Assembly: GCA_018896315.1 (NCBI GenBank)
Contig: JAHIMV010000017.1
Location: 1-7,790 of the forward strand
Length of the DNA: 7,790 nucleotides
DNA from: Patescibacteria group bacterium
GTDB lineage: Bacteria; Patescibacteriota; Patescibacteriia; UBA2591; UBA6264
Direction of reading: 5' to 3'
Numbering within the stretch: position 1 is the stretch's first letter; every line of letters begins with the position of its first letter. The notes under the pieces were generated by a model, which was given only the letters and a program-made list of their open reading frames with translations, ran no database searches and was not told the DNA's origin. Positions 5,779-7,790 of the stretch are shown here, one piece after another. The position numbers were made by a program, and so were the translations under genes.

Positions 5779-5806
5779 AATTTATCAGAAATTAAAATTT
5801 TGTCAA
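5779..5806 (-). promoter_or_regulatory. Candidate promoter for the zinc-ribbon gene
   Basis: On the minus strand a perfect -35 hexamer TTGACA (5801-5806) is followed by a 16-base spacer and TAAATT (5779-5784), which matches TATAAT at four of six positions. The -35 overlaps the TGA stop of tsaB (5803-5805). Transcription would start near 5771, giving a leader of about 30 bases that contains the AAAGGAGG site. The weak -10 is the main doubt. Confidence 0.45.
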
Positions 5807-6309
5807 TAATCTTGTTTTGCTCTGGTGATATTTGGTTCTTTGCCATAAAAAGGCATTACTGGTTTTTGCCTATAGCTCGACCTAAAGTCCGACCTAAGGT
5901 CTGATGACCCGGTCGTATAAGACGACTCGGTCGTATAGGAGAGCTTGGCTCTATAGAGATTCTTTATTTTTAATAACTTTTTTATCCCTATCTTTACTAA
6001 TTCTTGGCTGTGTTTTTCTTGAGATAAATTAACCCCAATGGCTGGAATATTTAAAACCCAGGCCAAAGTATTGGCCACTGAAAGCCCGATTCTGATTCCA
6101 GCAAAAGAACCTGGACCATTAATAACAATAATCCCATTTAATGAACTAAGGTTTTTTTTGTTTTTCTTTAAAAGCCTGTCTATGCCTGATAAAATTCTAT
6201 CATTTTTGTTCTGAAAATTGGGTAAATTCAGAAAATCAAAAGGTTTTTTGGCCTGGCCTAGGCCTAGAATAACTTTATTTAAGCTGATATTATTGATAAA
6301 CAAATACAT
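5803..6309 (-). CDS. tsaB: Short TsaB-like t6A synthesis protein with an in-frame insertion
   Basis: TsaB partners TsaD (with TsaE) in transferring threonylcarbamoyl to A37 of ANN-decoding tRNAs in the cytoplasm; it is a non-catalytic ASKHA-fold scaffold. The diagnostic block is INGPGSFAGIRIGLSVANTLAW (63-84), followed by IPAIGV (88-93). The end PFYGKEPNITRAK (153-165) matches the conserved TsaB C-terminus. The length is 168 residues against about 230 in E. coli, and most of the second lobe is missing, as in short forms I associate with reduced bacteria. The first strand (MYLFINNIS) is divergent and lacks the usual DTS. About 27 residues (119-145, YTTESSYTTGSS then DLRSDFRSS) come from a repeat insertion at 5870-5956. 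Without them the protein would be about 141 residues. The ATG has no Shine-Dalgarno sequence. The divergent neighbour starts at 6541. Confidence 0.85.
   Translation of the reverse strand: MYLFINNISLNKVILGLGQAKKPFDFLNLPNFQNKNDRILSGIDRLLKKNKKNLSSLNGIIVINGPGSFAGIRIGLSVANTLAWVLNIPAIGVNLSQEKHSQELVKIGIKKLLKIKNLYRAKLSYTTESSYTTGSSDLRSDFRSSYRQKPVMPFYGKEPNITRAKQDY
5870..5956. repeat. In-frame structured repeat element inside tsaB
   Basis: The segment is bounded by CTATAG on both sides (5870-5875 and 5951-5956). The distance between them is 81 bases, exactly 27 codons, so the tsaB frame is kept. Inside are two pairs of tandem units. On the minus strand, an 18-base unit starting TATACGACC encodes YTTESS then YTTGSS. 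A 12-base unit, GACCTTAGGTCG then GACTTTAGGTCG, encodes DLRS then DFRS. Each unit contains a small palindrome (GACC..GGTC or CGAC..GTCG). The base composition is GC-richer than the surrounding gene. The CTATAG copies could be a 6-bp target duplication or inverted ends, since CTATAG is itself palindromic. Confidence 0.75.
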
Positions 6310-6403
6310 AAAAATTTATTTTGTAAATTTTTACCTTAAACCTTAAACTGTAAACTTTCTCTTATTCTGACAAAAATTAAGGTTCTTGTCTATATTATTC
6401 ACC

Positions 6404-6431
6404 TTTACATCTTTTTATTTTATATTATAAT
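6404..6431 (+). promoter_or_regulatory. Promoter for the plus-strand membrane protein gene
   Basis: TTTACA (6404-6409, five of six matches to TTGACA) is followed by a 16-base spacer and a perfect TATAAT (6426-6431). Transcription would begin near 6438. The leader would be about 100 bases and would carry the whole dispersed repeat copy B just before the start codon at 6541. This is the best-matching promoter in the window. Confidence 0.6.
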
Positions 6432-6451
6432 AAACTTATAATTAAATCACT

Positions 6452-6540
6452 TTAATTTCTATACAATAATAATTTAATTTCAAGGTTCTGCGAACGCAGT
6501 GCCTTACCCATAGGCTACGGCCGAGGGAGCAGGTTCTTAT
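6452..6540 (+). repeat. Dispersed AGGTTCT-bounded repeat, copy B, forming a gene leader
   Basis: The left arm (6452-6489) is almost identical to 32-68 and ends in TTTCAAGGTTCT. The core (6490-6530) differs from the other copies. It is 41 bases, GC-rich, starts GCGAACGCAGTGCC and includes a small GCCT..AGGC hairpin (6501-6504 with 6512-6515). The right boundary AGGTTCTTAT (6531-6540) touches the ATG of the next gene. GGGAG at 6524-6528 in the core is the only candidate ribosome site for that gene, at 12 bases. A further lone AGGTTCTT lies at 6380-6387 in the same gap. Confidence 0.75.
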
Positions 6541-7790
6541 ATGGCTAAACAAATAAAAATCAAATATTTTTGCTTTTCAAATCCTAAAGAGTCAGATGCT
6601 TATTCGCAAGTCTATATTGCTGAGCCAGAAAAAAAATTCCTGGAAAAATTTGGTCGTTTAAGTATTTTGATTAACCTAAATTTCAAGGATAAATCTGATA
6701 AGCAAACACTTAACTGGGCTAAAACTTGGAGTCAAGAATTGATTGATTTAATTAAGAATGATTTTTATAATCCGCTTCGACAAGTAATAGATACGGAAAA
6801 AGATTTTGAAGACTCTTTACAGCGAATCAATTCTTGGTTGCAGCAAGAAAAATCTCAAAACTCAGAAATATTTGAAGAATCTTTATCTGATTTTGATGTT
6901 GACATTGTTCTTCTTAAAGATAATGATGTCTATTTTAGTCAGACTGGAGAAATAAATACTTATTTTCTAAAAGATGATCAATTAATTGATTTAGTAGAAG
7001 AAAAAAATAAATCAACAAAATTTTTAAATATCATTAGTGGAAAATTAGAGAATAATTCTCTTTTATTTTTTACTACAAAAAATCTTTTTGATTATTTTTC
7101 CTCAGGCAAAGTCACTCAAATTTTAGATCAGACTCCGACAGAAAAAATTGAGGCTGAAATTAAAAAGGGGCTTTCTGATAAAGTTAATCGGGTTAATCTG
7201 TTGGGATTAATTATCTCTAATAAAGACGAATTTATTACCCCAATTAAAGAGAAAACTAAACCGCCAGTTAAAGAAAAAAAACAAGAAGTTAAGGTTGAGC
7301 CTCTTAAATCAATTGAACAAGAACCTGTTAAAGAGGAACCTAAACCTATAATCCCAATTACTCTTCAATCTAAAAAAGAAATAATTCCAAAAAAATTAAG
7401 AACAATTAAACCAAGTATTCCTGATGTGCCTATTATTAAAACCAGTCGTTTAACATATTTTAGAAAATCATTAATTATTATTTTAATTATCCTTGGCTTG
7501 CTTTTCATTCAAAGCATTGTTATTCTTAGTCGTCAGCAAATTAAAGCTAGTCAAAACAGAAAATATGCTCAGACAATAGAAGAATTAAAGATAAAACAAG
7601 AAGAATTGTCCGTCGCTCTTATTTACCAAGATCCTTTAAAAATTAAAGCTATTTCAAATGATTTTAATGCTCTTTTAAATCAACTGTTTCAAAAAACTGA
7701 GGAACAAAAGCAAACTTTTGCTTTTTTTAAAGATAATTACACCAAGCAAATGAATAAATTCTATCATTTAATTGTTTTAGAAAAAGCAGA
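6541..7790 (+). CDS. Membrane protein with a degenerate PP2C-like N-terminal half (3' end outside the window)
   Basis: The frame is open from the ATG at 6541 to the window edge (416 codons and two bases) and has no stop, so the protein is longer. Residues 1-230 look like a divergent PPM/PP2C-type fold. The best part is VLLKDNDVYFSQTGEINTYF (123-142), like the family's strand-turn where a Gly precedes a ligand-free strand. It is followed by NIISGKLENNSLLFFTTKNL (163-182). The DGMGG-type and other acidic metal motifs of active phosphatases are not visible, so it is probably not catalytic. Residues 233-300 are a Lys/Pro/Glu-rich linker. One membrane span lies at 311-329, and residues 331-416 are helical and charged, probably a coiled coil outside the membrane. 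The N-terminus would be cytoplasmic. It may be an envelope sensor or scaffold, but the function is unknown. Confidence 0.8.
   Translation, partial: MAKQIKIKYFCFSNPKESDAYSQVYIAEPEKKFLEKFGRLSILINLNFKDKSDKQTLNWAKTWSQELIDLIKNDFYNPLRQVIDTEKDFEDSLQRINSWLQQEKSQNSEIFEESLSDFDVDIVLLKDNDVYFSQTGEINTYFLKDDQLIDLVEEKNKSTKFLNIISGKLENNSLLFFTTKNLFDYFSSGKVTQILDQTPTEKIEAEIKKGLSDKVNRVNLLGLIISNKDEFITPIKEKTKPPVKEKKQEVKVEPLKSIEQEPVKEEPKPIIPITLQSKKEIIPKKLRTIKPSIPDVPIIKTSRLTYFRKSLIIILIILGLLFIQSIVILSRQQIKASQNRKYAQTIEELKIKQEELSVALIYQDPLKIKAISNDFNALLNQLFQKTEEQKQTFAFFKDNYTKQMNKFYHLIVLEKA

Noticed and set aside
5803..5805. UGA recoding as in some CPR lineages
   Set aside because: TGA ends tsaB and the zinc-ribbon gene at sensible C-termini, followed by a promoter or terminator, and Gly and Trp positions use normal codons.
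5622..5846. Minus-strand open frame overlapping the zinc-ribbon gene and the end of tsaB
   Set aside because: It overlaps two better-supported genes in another frame, has no ribosome site and has AT-driven composition.
6310..6332. 9-bp AT-only inverted repeat just upstream of tsaB
   Set aside because: It contains only A-T pairs in a very AT-rich stretch, so chance or a negligible hairpin is the likelier explanation.
1..6540. CRISPR array made of the AGGTTCT/GAGCGAAGCGAG repeats
   Set aside because: Repeats are short, sit in three separate gaps with irregular spacing (22, 26, 48, 52 and 103 bases between motif starts), the 64-bp units are identical throughout with no spacers, and no cas gene is present.

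Overview
The window is AT-rich (by eye about two thirds A+T) and compact. It most likely comes from a Candidate Phyla Radiation (Patescibacteria/Parcubacteria-type) bacterium. The reasons are a very short TsaB-like protein, several small membrane proteins of unknown role, many conserved-looking proteins with no named function, few Shine-Dalgarno sequences, and intergenic repeats of the GAGCGAAGCGAG kind. No rRNA gene or marker protein fixes the lineage, so this is an inference. TAA, TAG and TGA all end genes, so there is no sign of UGA recoding.

Layout: nine genes lie on the minus strand. Read in their own direction from high to low coordinates, they are: a short TsaB (t6A tRNA modification) carrying an in-frame repeat insertion; a zinc-ribbon protein with a TTG start and its own terminator; a membrane-anchored SIMPL (DUF541) protein; acylphosphatase; a small membrane protein; ribonuclease J; a small DUF4258-like protein; a cysteine-cluster protein; and a two-span membrane protein ending at a perfect hairpin terminator at the left edge. 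A divergent plus-strand gene starts at 6541 and runs off the right edge. It has a degenerate PP2C-like N-terminal half, a Pro/Lys-rich linker, one membrane span and a helical C-terminal part. It sits behind a good TTTACA-16-TATAAT promoter.

The genes do not form one pathway. TsaB and RNase J are core tRNA-modification and RNA-decay functions. Acylphosphatase and the small membrane gene are 5 bases apart and probably coupled. The rest cannot be assigned.

The most unusual content is repetitive DNA of at least three kinds. (1) A dispersed element is bounded by direct AGGTTCT motifs. There are ten copies of the motif, all on the plus strand, all intergenic, and confined to three gaps; one gap holds an exact 64-bp tandem duplication. 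(2) A MITE-like element at 4970-5058 has 13-bp perfect inverted ends and a TCCA direct repeat. (3) A structured 81-87 bp element lies in frame inside tsaB and resembles in principle the Rickettsia palindromic elements. No gap longer than 300 bases lacks a gene. No CRISPR array, tRNA, rRNA, transposase or integrase gene was seen.
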